A stretch of 64,000 nt of DNA, taken from contig NZ_FOYS01000003.1 in the NCBI RefSeq assembly GCF_900115785.1, positions 62,001 through 126,000 of the forward strand. Direction: 5' to 3'. The position numbers were made by a program, and so were the translations under genes. This stretch comes from Halogeometricum limi (GTDB taxonomy: Archaea; Halobacteriota; Halobacteria; Halobacteriales; Haloferacaceae). A model generated the notes under the pieces. The model did no database searches, was not told the DNA's origin, and saw only the letters and a list, made by a program, of their open reading frames with translations. Shown here piece by piece: positions 15,321-23,190 of the stretch; position 1 is the first letter of the stretch, and each line of letters opens with the position of its first letter.

Positions 15321-15357
15321 TGAGAACGAAATTTCGGTGCGAGAGACGGTGCCTGAA

Positions 15358-15675
15358 TCAGGCTTCTTCGGCTTCCGCTTCGCCGTCGCCGTCCTCGGCT
15401 TCGATCTTGTTGCGGTCGAGCATGTAGTCCTGTTCGACGTCGCGGGCGAACTCCGGCGAATCGTACACCTTCGCGTAGCCTGCGGTCTTGCGCATGCCGA
15501 ACTTCGTGTTGAGTTCGTGGATGACGACTTCGTCCGAGTCCTTGTTCAGTTTCGCCGCGAGGCTGTCGCGAACCGACAGACGGGAGGGCGTCGCTTCCTC
15601 GTGCGTGATTTCGAACCGAACGTCCGTCCGGTGCAACATCGGGTTCTCCGATTCGGAGATGACTTCGATTTCCAT
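15358..15675 (-). CDS. rps24e: Ribosomal protein S24e
   Basis: A 105-residue small-subunit protein: MEIEVISESENPMLHRTDV, then ITHEEATPSRLSVRDSLAAKL, and FGMRKTAGYAKVYDS, the S24e signature, followed by an acidic Glu/Ala tail. I start at ATG 15675, which fits the family N-terminus and a TATA-like box near 15710. The next gene downstream is kae1-bud32, 37 bases away; the small zinc protein S27ae usually found between them in euryarchaea is not present. Confidence 0.96.
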   Translation of the reverse strand: MEIEVISESENPMLHRTDVRFEITHEEATPSRLSVRDSLAAKLNKDSDEVVIHELNTKFGMRKTAGYAKVYDSPEFARDVEQDYMLDRNKIEAEDGDGEAEAEEA

Positions 15676-15706
15676 AGTCAGTTGGGCTAAACTCCTCCCG
15701 AAAGCA

Positions 15707-15714
15707 GTAAAAGG
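15707..15714 (-). promoter_or_regulatory. TATA-like box before rps24e
   Basis: CCTTTTAC on the minus strand 32-39 bases before ATG 15675; implies a 5' leader of under ten bases and separate control of rps24e from the genes upstream. Confidence 0.45.
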
Positions 15715-15782
15715 ATTTCGAAGGGGCGAGACGACGCGGTAGCCGAATTTTCCCGGCGTGGACTCGACGCAGTGACGCGTCG

Positions 15783-16310
15783 CTACGTCTCCAACGCCGC
15801 TACGAACGCCTCGCTGTCGCCGTCCATCCGGGCCAAGAGCGACCGCATCTCGGCCTTCGTCTCGTCGGTGACCGTCACGAGTACCATCCCCTCGTCCGGT
15901 TGGCCGTAGACGACGCTCGCGCCCGGCGGCGCGGCGACGACGGCGGGTAACACGGCCAAATCCTCCTCGCCGTCGACGACGACGGTGACCGGACCGTCCG
16001 CGAGGAGGGCCTCCCGAAGGCACGCCGCGAGTTCGTCGGTCAACGCCCCCGCGGGGTTCGCGACGTCTCGCCGCGACTCGGGGTCCGAGAGCGCGCGCCG
16101 TATCTCCTCGCTCACCGCCTCGCGCTTCGTCTGGCCGTCGACGACGGCCACGTCGGGGGGGTGACCCGCCTCTCGGAGGTGGTAGGTGACCACGTCGCCG
16201 ACGGCGACGACGGGCGTTCCCGCGTCCGCGAGGAGGCGTTCGGCGTCCGTGTAGAGCGGACCGAACGGCTCTTTGAACGCGGCGCGGAGGTCCTCGGGGA
16301 GTCGGAGCAT
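15783..16310 (-). CDS. GTP-dependent dephospho-CoA kinase (DUF359)
   Basis: A 175-residue protein of the DUF359 family, shown in Thermococcus to phosphorylate dephospho-CoA with GTP, the last step of coenzyme A synthesis in archaea. Motifs seen: LRLPEDLRAAFKEPFGPLY at the N-terminus, VAVGDVVTYHLREAGHPPDVAVVDGQTKREAV (read in two parts, about residues 35-66), NPAGALTDEL and VDGEEDLAVLPAVVAAP, all typical. Four bases separate it from spt4 upstream. Part of the conserved archaeal block rpoE1-spt4-DUF359-rps24e. Confidence 0.9.
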   Translation of the reverse strand: MLRLPEDLRAAFKEPFGPLYTDAERLLADAGTPVVAVGDVVTYHLREAGHPPDVAVVDGQTKREAVSEEIRRALSDPESRRDVANPAGALTDELAACLREALLADGPVTVVVDGEEDLAVLPAVVAAPPGASVVYGQPDEGMVLVTVTDETKAEMRSLLARMDGDSEAFVAALET

Positions 16311-16314
16311 CCGA

Positions 16315-16512
16315 CTATCTGACCTTCAGCGCGTAGCCGCCCGCTTCCGAGACGTTCATCTCGGTCGCGATTTCGCTCTCTTCGGGGTGCGTGATGACGA
16401 CGTAGCCCGCCCAGTCCTCGGTGAGGCTGGACGACCCGCAGTTCTCACACGCTTGCGCGTCGGGGTAGTTGATGTAGTGGCACTCGCGGCAGGCCAGACG
16501 CGGCTTGGCCAT
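16315..16512 (-). CDS. spt4: Transcription elongation factor Spt4 (RpoE2)
   Basis: A 65-residue zinc protein with C8-x2-C11 and C22-x2-C25 (LACRECHYINYP and ACENCGSSSL), then DWAGYVVITHPEESEIA, the Spt4 dimer face that pairs with Spt5 to clamp RNA polymerase during elongation. It starts directly after the rpoE1 stop with no gap, so both come from one mRNA. Full length for archaeal Spt4. Confidence 0.95.
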   Translation of the reverse strand: MAKPRLACRECHYINYPDAQACENCGSSSLTEDWAGYVVITHPEESEIATEMNVSEAGGYALKVR

Positions 16513-17091
16513 CTACTGTCCCTCCGCTTCCGTCGTCGCCTCGTTGGCCTGCCGGTTGGCTTCGAGCCAGCCGTGTTTGCCGAGACCGGGCTGTTTGGCC
16601 GTGAGGCCGATTTTCGAGTCGCGGGGGTTGCGTTCGTCGATACTCTTCGTGACGACGCGCACTCGCACGGAGTCGCCGACGCCGAGCGTCCGGTTCGACT
16701 CCGTCGAGGCGAGTTGTTGGTTCTCGCCGTCGTAGGCGAGGTATTCGTCGGAAATCTGCGAGACGTGCAGCAGGCCGTCGACGGGGCCGATGCCGACGAA
16801 GGCACCGAACTCCACCACTTCGACGACCTGCCCGTCGATGACTTCCTGCATGTCGGGGTCGAACGTCACCGCGTCGAACTCGGCTTCGTAGTAGACGCCC
16901 GCGCGTCCGGGGAGAACCGTCCCCTCGCCGATGTCGTGGACGTCCACGACGCTCACGACGCTCCCGACCTCTTCGTCCATCCGTCCTTCCAGTTTGTCCT
17001 GCAGGAGTCGCTTGACCCGTAGGGGGGTCACGTCAGCGAGATGCTCCGGCGGAACCTCCACTGTGTCTTTGAGTCGTACCCGTTTGTACAT
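16513..17091 (-). CDS. rpo7: DNA-directed RNA polymerase subunit E' (Rpo7)
   Basis: A 192-residue subunit of the polymerase stalk. The N-terminal RNP-like domain is MYKRVRLKDTVEVPPEHLAD through VLPGRAGVYYEAEFDAVTFDP, and the S1 RNA-binding domain follows from about residue 83 (GQVVEVVEFGAFVGIGPVDG, LLHVSQISDEYL). The stalk binds emerging RNA and helps open the promoter. Immediately upstream of spt4 and 7 bases after the PIN gene, in the standard archaeal order. Also called rpoE1. Confidence 0.95.
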   Translation of the reverse strand: MYKRVRLKDTVEVPPEHLADVTPLRVKRLLQDKLEGRMDEEVGSVVSVVDVHDIGEGTVLPGRAGVYYEAEFDAVTFDPDMQEVIDGQVVEVVEFGAFVGIGPVDGLLHVSQISDEYLAYDGENQQLASTESNRTLGVGDSVRVRVVTKSIDERNPRDSKIGLTAKQPGLGKHGWLEANRQANEATTEAEGQ

Positions 17092-17098
17092 CGTAGTG

Positions 17099-17548
17099 CT
17101 AAGGCTCTGTTATGTCCAGTTTGTCGCGCCCCCTTATACCGATTACTCGTACGCCGCGTTCGAGCAGTCGGTTTCGTAGGGGCTTGTCGTTCGTGACGAC
17201 GAAGTCGCACCCGCGTTCGGCGAGTTCGACGATGGCGTCGTCCGCGTAGGTCGCTTCCGTGTCGACCGCACGGCACCGGTCGGTCGCGAGGTCGGACCCG
17301 ACGCTCGCCGCGACGGCCTCGGCTCCCGCCCCCGCGGAGAGTTTCGTCAACTCCTCCGCGACGGCCGTCGGAATCACGAGGTCCGTGCGCGCGGCCAGCA
17401 GTCGGTCCAACTCCTCGAACACGCGAACGTCGAGTTCCACGGGCATCATCAGCGCGTTGGTGTCGAGCACCACCGTGGTCGTCGCGTCCGCGGCGTCCGC
17501 TGTCTCCGTCGCGTCCGCGTCCGTCCGGTTCCGTGCGTTCACCGTCAC
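17099..17548 (-). CDS. PIN-domain protein, Fcf1/Utp24-like, probable rRNA-processing nuclease
   Basis: A 149-residue protein. After about 24 variable residues come [24 protein letters not shown] in frame (about 25-48, first acidic residue), [14 protein letters not shown] (second), [17 protein letters not shown] (third) and [25 protein letters not shown] (fourth). This is the PIN type always found near aIF2 gamma in archaea and related to eukaryotic Fcf1, a pre-rRNA cleavage factor. Start GTG 17548 overlaps the aIF2 gamma stop (GTGA), which decides it. Rather than a toxin, the context says ribosome biogenesis. Confidence 0.85.
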   Translation of the reverse strand: MTVNARNRTDADATETADAADATTTVVLDTNALMMPVELDVRVFEELDRLLAARTDLVIPTAVAEELTKLSAGAGAEAVAASVGSDLATDRCRAVDTEATYADDAIVELAERGCDFVVTNDKPLRNRLLERGVRVIGIRGRDKLDITEP

Positions 17549-18777
17549 TTCAGCGTCCCGATACCGATGAGGCGCCAGCGCGCGCCGACGCGGCGGTTGA
17601 TGGCTATCTTCGCACCCTCGGCGGCGCAGACGGGGCGCTTCAGCGAGACTTCCGCCTCGCCGCTTCGCGCACTCGTCACCGCGCCGACGGTGGTGGCCGT
17701 GCCCACGGTGAGCATCAGCGGTTCGCCCGTCGATATCTCCTCTATCTCCTCTTCGTCCTCGCCGACGACGCGTTCGAGGAGGTCGACCTCCATGACGAAC
17801 TCCTCGCGCGTCGGCGGCAGGGTGCCGGGTTCGCCGGCGACCTGTCCGGCGAGGGCGTCGCCCTTCGTGAGGCTGGGGTCGAGGCCGGTCCCGACGCCGC
17901 ACAGACCGCCGGGGCGAACCTCGTCGACCATCTGCCCGCCCGCCTGCAGCGAACGGATGTCGGTCGTGATGGGCCGCCACTCGGTCTGTCCGCCCTCGTC
18001 GACCTCTCGGCCGGGACGGAGTTCGAGTTCCTCGCCCTCCGTCAGTTTGCCCTCGACGAGCGACCCGCCGACGACGCCGCCGGAGAGGTTCTCCCACGTC
18101 GTCCCCGGTCGGTTGATGTCGAACGACCGCGCGGTGAACATCCGCGCGGAGTCGCTCTCGTCGTGGTCGGGCGTCGGAATCTCGCGCTCGATGGCGTCGA
18201 TGAGGAGGTCGATGTTGACCTCCTGTTGGGCGCTGATAGGGACGATGGGGGCGTCCTCCGCGACGGTGCCCTTCACGAACTCCTGAATCTGCTCGTAGTT
18301 CTGGACCGCGCGCTCCCGGTCGACCAGGTCGACCTTGTTCTGCGCGACGACGATGTTGTCGATACCGATGATGTCGAGCGCCATCAGGTGCTCTTCGGTC
18401 TGCGCCTGCGGCACGTCTTCGGTGGCCGACACCACCAACACCGCGCCGTCCATGATGGCCGCACCCGACAGCATCGTCGCCATGAGCGTCTCGTGCCCCG
18501 GCGCGTCGACGAACGACACCGTGCGCAGTATGTCGGTCTCGTTGCCGTCTTCGTCGGTCTCTTCGACAGTGTAGCACTCCGGCGGGTCGGCGCCGGGAAT
18601 CTTACGGAACGTCGCGTCGGCGTAGCCGAGACGGATGGAGATACCGCGCTTCATCTCCTCCGAGTGCTGGTCGGTCCAAGACCCAGACAGGGCTTGGACG
18701 AGCGTCGTCTTTCCGTGGTCGACGTGGCCGACGAGTCCGATGTTCACCTCCGGTTGTTGTGGATTTTGTGTCACCAT
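17545..18777 (-). CDS. eif2g: Translation initiation factor aIF2 subunit gamma
   Basis: A 410-residue GTPase that, with alpha and beta subunits, carries initiator Met-tRNA to the small ribosomal subunit. G1 is GHVDHGKT (17-24), G3 is DAPGHE, G4 is NKVD and G5 SAQQ; domains II and III follow with [19 protein letters not shown] and the C-terminal [19 protein letters not shown] 18777 starts [20 protein letters not shown]. The zinc knuckle seen in many archaeal homologues is not present: the region after the switch has only one Cys (ECYTVEE). First gene of the minus-strand run ending with kae1-bud32. Confidence 0.96.
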   Translation of the reverse strand: MVTQNPQQPEVNIGLVGHVDHGKTTLVQALSGSWTDQHSEEMKRGISIRLGYADATFRKIPGADPPECYTVEETDEDGNETDILRTVSFVDAPGHETLMATMLSGAAIMDGAVLVVSATEDVPQAQTEEHLMALDIIGIDNIVVAQNKVDLVDRERAVQNYEQIQEFVKGTVAEDAPIVPISAQQEVNIDLLIDAIEREIPTPDHDESDSARMFTARSFDINRPGTTWENLSGGVVGGSLVEGKLTEGEELELRPGREVDEGGQTEWRPITTDIRSLQAGGQMVDEVRPGGLCGVGTGLDPSLTKGDALAGQVAGEPGTLPPTREEFVMEVDLLERVVGEDEEEIEEISTGEPLMLTVGTATTVGAVTSARSGEAEVSLKRPVCAAEGAKIAINRRVGARWRLIGIGTLK

Positions 18778-18908
18778 TGACCTCCTGAGAGTAATCTTGG
18801 GGAAGTTTCGCCCCGAACGCCTGATAAACTTGCTGTTCTCGCTACGCGCGACGTGCGACGTGTGCCACCGAGACACGTAATAGCGGCGGAATCCGCCCGA
18901 AGCGGGCG

Positions 18909-19817
18909 TTACTCGACGTGCCGCATCAGTTCGAACAGTTCCTCGCGGTAGGCGTCCGGCGTCAGGCCCAGGTCGATGTCGACGGTGAGGTCTATCGCCG
19001 CCGACGGCGACTGCTCCATCGTCCGCGCGAAGTTCGCGGCGGGGTAGGCCCCGCCGGAGACGAGCACGGAGTCGTTCGCAATCCACGCCGCGAGGTGGCC
19101 GGCGACGGGTATCTCGCCGCCCTCTACGGTGATGTCCTCGTCGCCGACGGTGACGCCGAACCCCTCGAAGGCGAACGTCGCCTCGTACTCCGTCAGGCGG
19201 GCGGACGTCCCGGACGCCACCTCGAAGGTCCCCGTGTTCACCCGTTCGACCGGCGCGAGGCCGGCGTCTTTCAGTCGGTTCTGGAACTGCTGGCGGGACT
19301 GCGACTCCACCTGGTCCAGAAGTTGCTGTCGGCCCGCGCCCGCGGGCAGACTCGTCAGGTCGGGGTCGAACGTCACCCGCGTCGCGAAGAACGTCGCGAA
19401 CTGCGAGGACGCCTGTCCGAGCGTCTTCTCGGCTATCTCTTCGCGCAGGGCGGCGTCCTCGTAGAGCAACGTCCGCGTCGACGCCGTCACCGTCACCGGT
19501 CCGAACTCCTCTTCGAACGCGGGGTCCTGCGTCACGTCGTCCAGTTGCGCCCACCCGCCCGCAGAGAGGCGGTCCTCCGGTACGCTCGGCGGCCGTCGCG
19601 CGGCGCTCACCGTCGTCGCCGTCGTCCCGCTACATCCCGCCAGCGCACCGACGCCCGCGGTGGCCGCGAGGCCGAGAAACGCGCGCCGACCGTGTCCGTC
19701 GCCCGTCGTATCGTCCGCCTCGCTCCGTCTCCTCGCCGCATCGGCCGTCTCGCACCGTCTTCCCGTCGTCTCCGTCCTCTCGCCTCGCTCTATCTCCGGT
19801 CTGTCTTCCCCATCCAT
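18909..19817 (-). CDS. Tat-exported lipoprotein, haloarchaeal family (DUF6517-like)
   Basis: A 302-residue protein with a long charged N-terminus (about 40 residues), then [20 protein letters not shown], a twin-arginine signal with lipobox, so it is exported folded and lipid-anchored. The mature part has [41 protein letters not shown], and an internal strand-rich half ([20 protein letters not shown]). I recall this as DUF6517, unknown role. ATG 19817 is preferred because a TATA-like box lies near 19845; GTG 19826 is possible. Divergent from the nuclease-like gene. Confidence 0.72.
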   Translation of the reverse strand: MDGEDRPEIERGERTETTGRRCETADAARRRSEADDTTGDGHGRRAFLGLAATAGVGALAGCSGTTATTVSAARRPPSVPEDRLSAGGWAQLDDVTQDPAFEEEFGPVTVTASTRTLLYEDAALREEIAEKTLGQASSQFATFFATRVTFDPDLTSLPAGAGRQQLLDQVESQSRQQFQNRLKDAGLAPVERVNTGTFEVASGTSARLTEYEATFAFEGFGVTVGDEDITVEGGEIPVAGHLAAWIANDSVLVSGGAYPAANFARTMEQSPSAAIDLTVDIDLGLTPDAYREELFELMRHVE

Positions 19818-19924
19818 AGCCGCCACTCCTTCCTACTCACTGAAATAGTTATCTTCGGTGAATTGCCTGATTTCAGACAGGTAGTCCGAGTCGCTTTTGC
19901 CGCCGCCAGTCTCACTGTCGGGCA

Positions 19925-20908
19925 GTGGCCACCGACACCGACGGACCGCGGGAGTTCGCCTTCGAGGTGTCGCTCTGTTCGCACCTCGAACAGACGACGG
20001 ACTGGGTGCTCGGCCGCCAACTCGGCGCGGCCGTCGACGCCCCCGGTCGCCGGATAATCGACGTGTGCGGCGTCGTCCCGGGACCCGCGTTCGACCGCCG
20101 GGCGCGCATCACGGACCGAACGATTCCCCCGCGCGCCGTCGAGAGCGACGCGGGCGTCGGCGAGGCGACGTTCTGGCGCGACGCCTTCGACTGTCACCGC
20201 GAGACGGCGCGCGAAGTGGTCGACAGAGCGGTCGAGGCGGGATTCTTCACCACCGAGTGGCGCGGGCGCAGAGAGTACGTCCGAAAGACGACGCGTTACC
20301 CCGACGACTGGTTCGCTCGCCTCGTCGGCGTCGAGAACAAGCCAGACTTGGGTGACCCCGGAGAGTTGGAACGACAACTCCGCACGGACGTCTCGCTCGG
20401 ACTGTTCGACGAGGTGGTTCTCGCCACGGAGAGCTACGTCACGCGGGCGCACCTGAACCGCATCCCCGCCGAAGTCGGCGTCTGGCGGTTCGACCCCGAG
20501 ACGGGCGAGAGGCGGGTCGTTCGCGACCCCGCGCCGCTTCCCGTGGACGCGCCGGGCGTCGAACTCGTCGCCGAACGCGCCCTGCGGACGGACGTGGCCG
20601 TCGTCTCCGCGGCCGAAAAGCGCCGCGCGCGCCGCCGACTGGCCGAACGAACCTACGGCAAGGGCTGGCGGACGTACGCGTTCCCGGCGTGCGCGAACGC
20701 GAGAGCGACCGACGACGGGCGGCCGTACTGCGCGGCGTTCGACTGCGTCGTGGACCCCGCGCGCGACTGCGGCGGCGACTGCGGCGCGTTCGAGGCGGGC
20801 GACGCGCCCGCGGTGGACACCGACGCGCTTCGCGACGAGCGAACGCCGTGGGTCGCCGACCCCGCGGGCGTCGCGCGCCGACAGACCGGCCTGGACCGCT
20901 TCTCGTGA
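19925..20908 (+). CDS. DUF5787-like protein with PD-(D/E)XK nuclease and Cys-cluster features
   Basis: A 327-residue cytoplasmic protein, conserved in haloarchaea as far as I recall (DUF5787) without a known role. Features seen: an N-terminal Cys C18 in EVSLCSHLEQ; an Asp in GRRIIDVCGV (D46); a strand ARLVGVENKPDLG with E137-x-K139 as in PD-(D/E)XK nucleases; Q151 in ELERQLRTDVSLG one helix later; and a C-terminal Cys group C256, C269, C274, C282, C286. One early Cys, D, ExK, Q and a late Cys cluster is the order in Cas4/AddB iron-sulfur nucleases. This similarity is my reading and may be chance. Start GTG 19925. Confidence 0.6.
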   Translation: MATDTDGPREFAFEVSLCSHLEQTTDWVLGRQLGAAVDAPGRRIIDVCGVVPGPAFDRRARITDRTIPPRAVESDAGVGEATFWRDAFDCHRETAREVVDRAVEAGFFTTEWRGRREYVRKTTRYPDDWFARLVGVENKPDLGDPGELERQLRTDVSLGLFDEVVLATESYVTRAHLNRIPAEVGVWRFDPETGERRVVRDPAPLPVDAPGVELVAERALRTDVAVVSAAEKRRARRRLAERTYGKGWRTYAFPACANARATDDGRPYCAAFDCVVDPARDCGGDCGAFEAGDAPAVDTDALRDERTPWVADPAGVARRQTGLDRFS

Positions 20909-20917
20909 CGTCCGGCG

Positions 20918-21142
20918 TCACCGGTCATCGTCTTCGTTCGCCGCCGCCTCGTCGCGCTTGCGGTCGCTCCGGTCGGCGTACACCAGGCCGACGGTGACGA
21001 CGAACCCGAAGACGAGCATGAACACCGCGCCGCCGGCGAAGTCGAGTTCGCCGGTGACGACCACGGAGACGACGGCGTAGACGACGCCGCCGGCGACGGC
21101 GCTCGGAACGGCGTAGCGGAGGCCGGGAGGTGTGTCGCGCAT
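20918..21142 (-). CDS. Small two-span membrane protein
   Basis: A 74-residue protein, MRDTPPGLRYAVPSAVAGG then two membrane segments (about 10-30, GGVVYAVVSVVVTG, and 37-56, GGAVFMLVFGFVVTVGLVYA) and a basic/acidic tail of about 18 residues. No recognised family, though such DUF-type proteins are common in haloarchaea. Convergent with the DUF5787-like gene; start ATG 21142 chosen over upstream in-frame codons because the extra residues are Arg-rich and unlike a membrane N-terminus. Confidence 0.62.
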   Translation of the reverse strand: MRDTPPGLRYAVPSAVAGGVVYAVVSVVVTGELDFAGGAVFMLVFGFVVTVGLVYADRSDRKRDEAAANEDDDR

Positions 21143-21215
21143 ACGACTCCGTGCGCAGGCCCGCGGCAAGACTCCCGGGGTCGGGTATCGCTGTCAGCGG
21201 TCGTACGTCTCTCGG

Positions 21216-22040
21216 TCAGAGGTCGTACGCCTCGCCGTCGACCGCCAGCGGTTCCTCGAACGCCTCGTCGACCGGGTAGAAGTGGGCGGTGTGGACGACG
21301 CGCGTCTCTCTCGCTCTCAGGTCGTCGGCCAGAGAGAGCGCACCCTCGCGGGTCATGTGCTTCGTCCCGAACGTCCGCGGCACGCCCTCGGCGTCGTGGT
21401 GGGTCCCGCCGGCCGGGTGGTGTTCGCAGAGCGACGCCGGGACGATGCCGTCGACGAGAAAGAGGTCGGGGTCCGCGAGGACGCCTCTGGACCGGTCGGA
21501 GACGTCGTAGGTCGTGTCGCCAGACAGCGAGAGCTTCGCGCCCGTCTCGGGGTCTTCGATGGCGAGACCGTAGCAGACGAGTGGCGGGTGGTCGACCGGA
21601 ACGAGCGTCACGTCCAGTCCGCAGGTGCGGAACGTCTCGAACGGCGCGTGCGCGTGGACCGAGATACGGTCGAGGTAGTCGTACTTCGAGGCGATGGTCT
21701 CGGCGACGCTCTCGCCCGTCTTCGGGTCCGTCTCGTTCGCCGCGTGAACCGGCAGGTCGTCGAAGACGCGGTAGGCGTTGCCCAACCCGTCGACGTGGTC
21801 GAAGTGGACGTGGCTGACGATACCCGCGTCCGGAAGGGGGACGTCGTGCGTCAGGAACTGCTGGCGGAAGTCGGGGCTGAAGTCCACGAGGAGGCACTCG
21901 CCGGTACGCTCGTTCTCGACGTGGACCGAGAAGCGTGATCGTTCGACGCCGCGGGCGCGCGCCTCGCGACAGGTGTCGCAGTCGCACCCGACCGTCGGCG
22001 TCCCCGTGGTGTCTCCCGTTCCGAGAAGCGTGACGCGCAT
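21216..22040 (-). CDS. Metallo-beta-lactamase-fold hydrolase, PhnP/tRNase Z-like
   Basis: A 274-residue enzyme. MRVTLLGTGDTTGTPTVGCDCDTC (read in two parts) resembles the PhnP start, where the GCDCxxC Cys residues bind zinc or structure the loop; SHVHFDHVDGLGN gives the H-x-H-x-D-H metal motif, LSGDTTYD the bridging Asp, and VVHTAHFYPV the last His. PhnP cleaves cyclic ribose phosphate; relatives are general phosphodiesterases. No phosphonate genes are nearby, so the substrate is unknown. ATG 22040 is chosen over GTG 22046. Confidence 0.82.
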   Translation of the reverse strand: MRVTLLGTGDTTGTPTVGCDCDTCREARARGVERSRFSVHVENERTGECLLVDFSPDFRQQFLTHDVPLPDAGIVSHVHFDHVDGLGNAYRVFDDLPVHAANETDPKTGESVAETIASKYDYLDRISVHAHAPFETFRTCGLDVTLVPVDHPPLVCYGLAIEDPETGAKLSLSGDTTYDVSDRSRGVLADPDLFLVDGIVPASLCEHHPAGGTHHDAEGVPRTFGTKHMTREGALSLADDLRARETRVVHTAHFYPVDEAFEEPLAVDGEAYDL

Positions 22041-22148
22041 CGTCACCGAGTAGGGGACGGACGGTCCTTAAGCGTAGTCGAAGGCGAAGGCGCACCGTCC
22101 CGACCGCGCCGCTGCCGCAAAATGGGTGTTCTCGGTCTGTACGCTCCG

Positions 22149-22712
22149 TCAGCGCTTGATCTCGATCTTGACTTTCGTCCCGGACTTGACCTCGATGTCG
22201 ACGTCGCCGTCGCCGTCTATCTCGATGTCGAGTTCGTCGCCGTCGTACTCCAAGTCGATGTCGTCGGCGTCGTCCACGTCGATGTCGAAGTCGTCGGACT
22301 CGGCCTCGAATCGGCCGTCCTTGAACTCGATTTCGACGTCGTCGGCGTCCTCGATGTCGACCTCGAAGCCGTCGGCCTCTATCTCGACGCGGCCGTCGCG
22401 GAACTCGACTTCGACGTCGTCGTCCTCGTCGGTCTCGAACTCGAAGTTACGGGACTCGATCTCGATGTTGCCGTCGCGGAACTCGACTTCGACGTCGTCG
22501 TCGTCGGACTCGAACTCGAAGCCGTTGGCCTCGATCTCGACCCGGCCGTCGTCGACGTCGATCTCCACGTCGTCGTCGCGGTCCGTCTCGAACTCGAACC
22601 CGTCGCCCGAGATTTCGATGTCGGAGGCTGCCACCGCTGTTCCGGTCGCCCCGGCTATCGCGACGGATAGCACCACGAGGACGACCAGCGCGGATCTCAT
22701 CTGCTTCCACAT
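22149..22712 (-). CDS. Secreted acidic repeat protein, probable beta-repeat surface protein
   Basis: A 187-residue protein with a Sec-type signal (MRSALVVLVVLSVAIAGATG, likely cleaved after AVAA) and a mature part made of about five to six degenerate repeats of 25-26 residues. Each has an F/V-E-F/V-E-like strand, an Asp run, VEIEF or VEVEF, then RDGRVEIEA. Over half the residues are Asp or Glu, with alternating hydrophobic positions, the pattern of a beta-solenoid or stacked beta-hairpin. No cell-wall anchor, TM tail or PGF-CTERM is seen, so it may be released or held by calcium bridges. Function unknown. Convergent with nothing; long non-coding stretch upstream. Confidence 0.8.
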   Translation of the reverse strand: MWKQMRSALVVLVVLSVAIAGATGTAVAASDIEISGDGFEFETDRDDDVEIDVDDGRVEIEANGFEFESDDDDVEVEFRDGNIEIESRNFEFETDEDDDVEVEFRDGRVEIEADGFEVDIEDADDVEIEFKDGRFEAESDDFDIDVDDADDIDLEYDGDELDIEIDGDGDVDIEVKSGTKVKIEIKR

Positions 22713-23190
22713 GTTCTTTCACCTTCTGTACCCGTACGGCCACGACTCGGTCGGCGTCCGACCGCGTTCGCCGTATCAAACATGGTAGGTCTGCTACCGG
22801 TACTGATCTCGGCTTCACTGTGGGGCGACCGCACGATACTAGGTAGACTCGGCGCGCGGATGAGCAACGGACCTACGGGGCGCACGCACGAGGGCGTCAA
22901 CGGAGTAGGTCCGTAGTTTATGCCGCACGGGCCACAGCGCCCCGATTTCTCGGCTCGAAGACAGTTCGTCGGCGAGTCGACCCGGGTGACCTGATTCGAC
23001 CGTGCGGCGGCCGCGTTCGACAGATGCGGGGTCGGTAGACGCGTCTACGCGCCGTGGACGCGGACGACGGACAACGACGGGCGACGGCGGACGACGGACA
23101 ACGACGGGCGACGGCGGACGACGGACGACGGACGACGACGACCGGAACGGCGTCTCCTCGCGGCGTCGTCTCGTCCGCCCGCCGGACCGG
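22713..23190. other. Long non-coding stretch between the acidic repeat protein and the DMT transporter
   Basis: Nearly 480 bases with no convincing gene. An AT-richer patch around 22915-22925 (GTAGTTTATGCC) could be a promoter without a clear gene. The right part (23060-23140) is a tandem repeat of 27-base units. The DMT gene ends here, so this is the downstream side of that gene and the upstream side of the acidic repeat gene. Confidence 0.5.
23060..23140 (+). repeat. 27-bp tandem repeat, three units (third degenerate)
   Basis: Units at 23060-23086 and 23087-23113 are identical (GCGGACGACGGACAACGACG then GGCGACG); the third, 23114-23140, differs in the second half by GGACGACG runs. Direct, head-to-tail, no spacers. 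Confidence 0.85.

Noticed and set aside
22122-22788. Ser-rich or Val/Asp-rich frames on the plus strand
   Set aside because: They are antisense translations of the acidic repeat gene and only reflect its repeats.
23060-23140. The 27-bp array as a CRISPR
   Set aside because: No spacers between units and no cas genes in the window.
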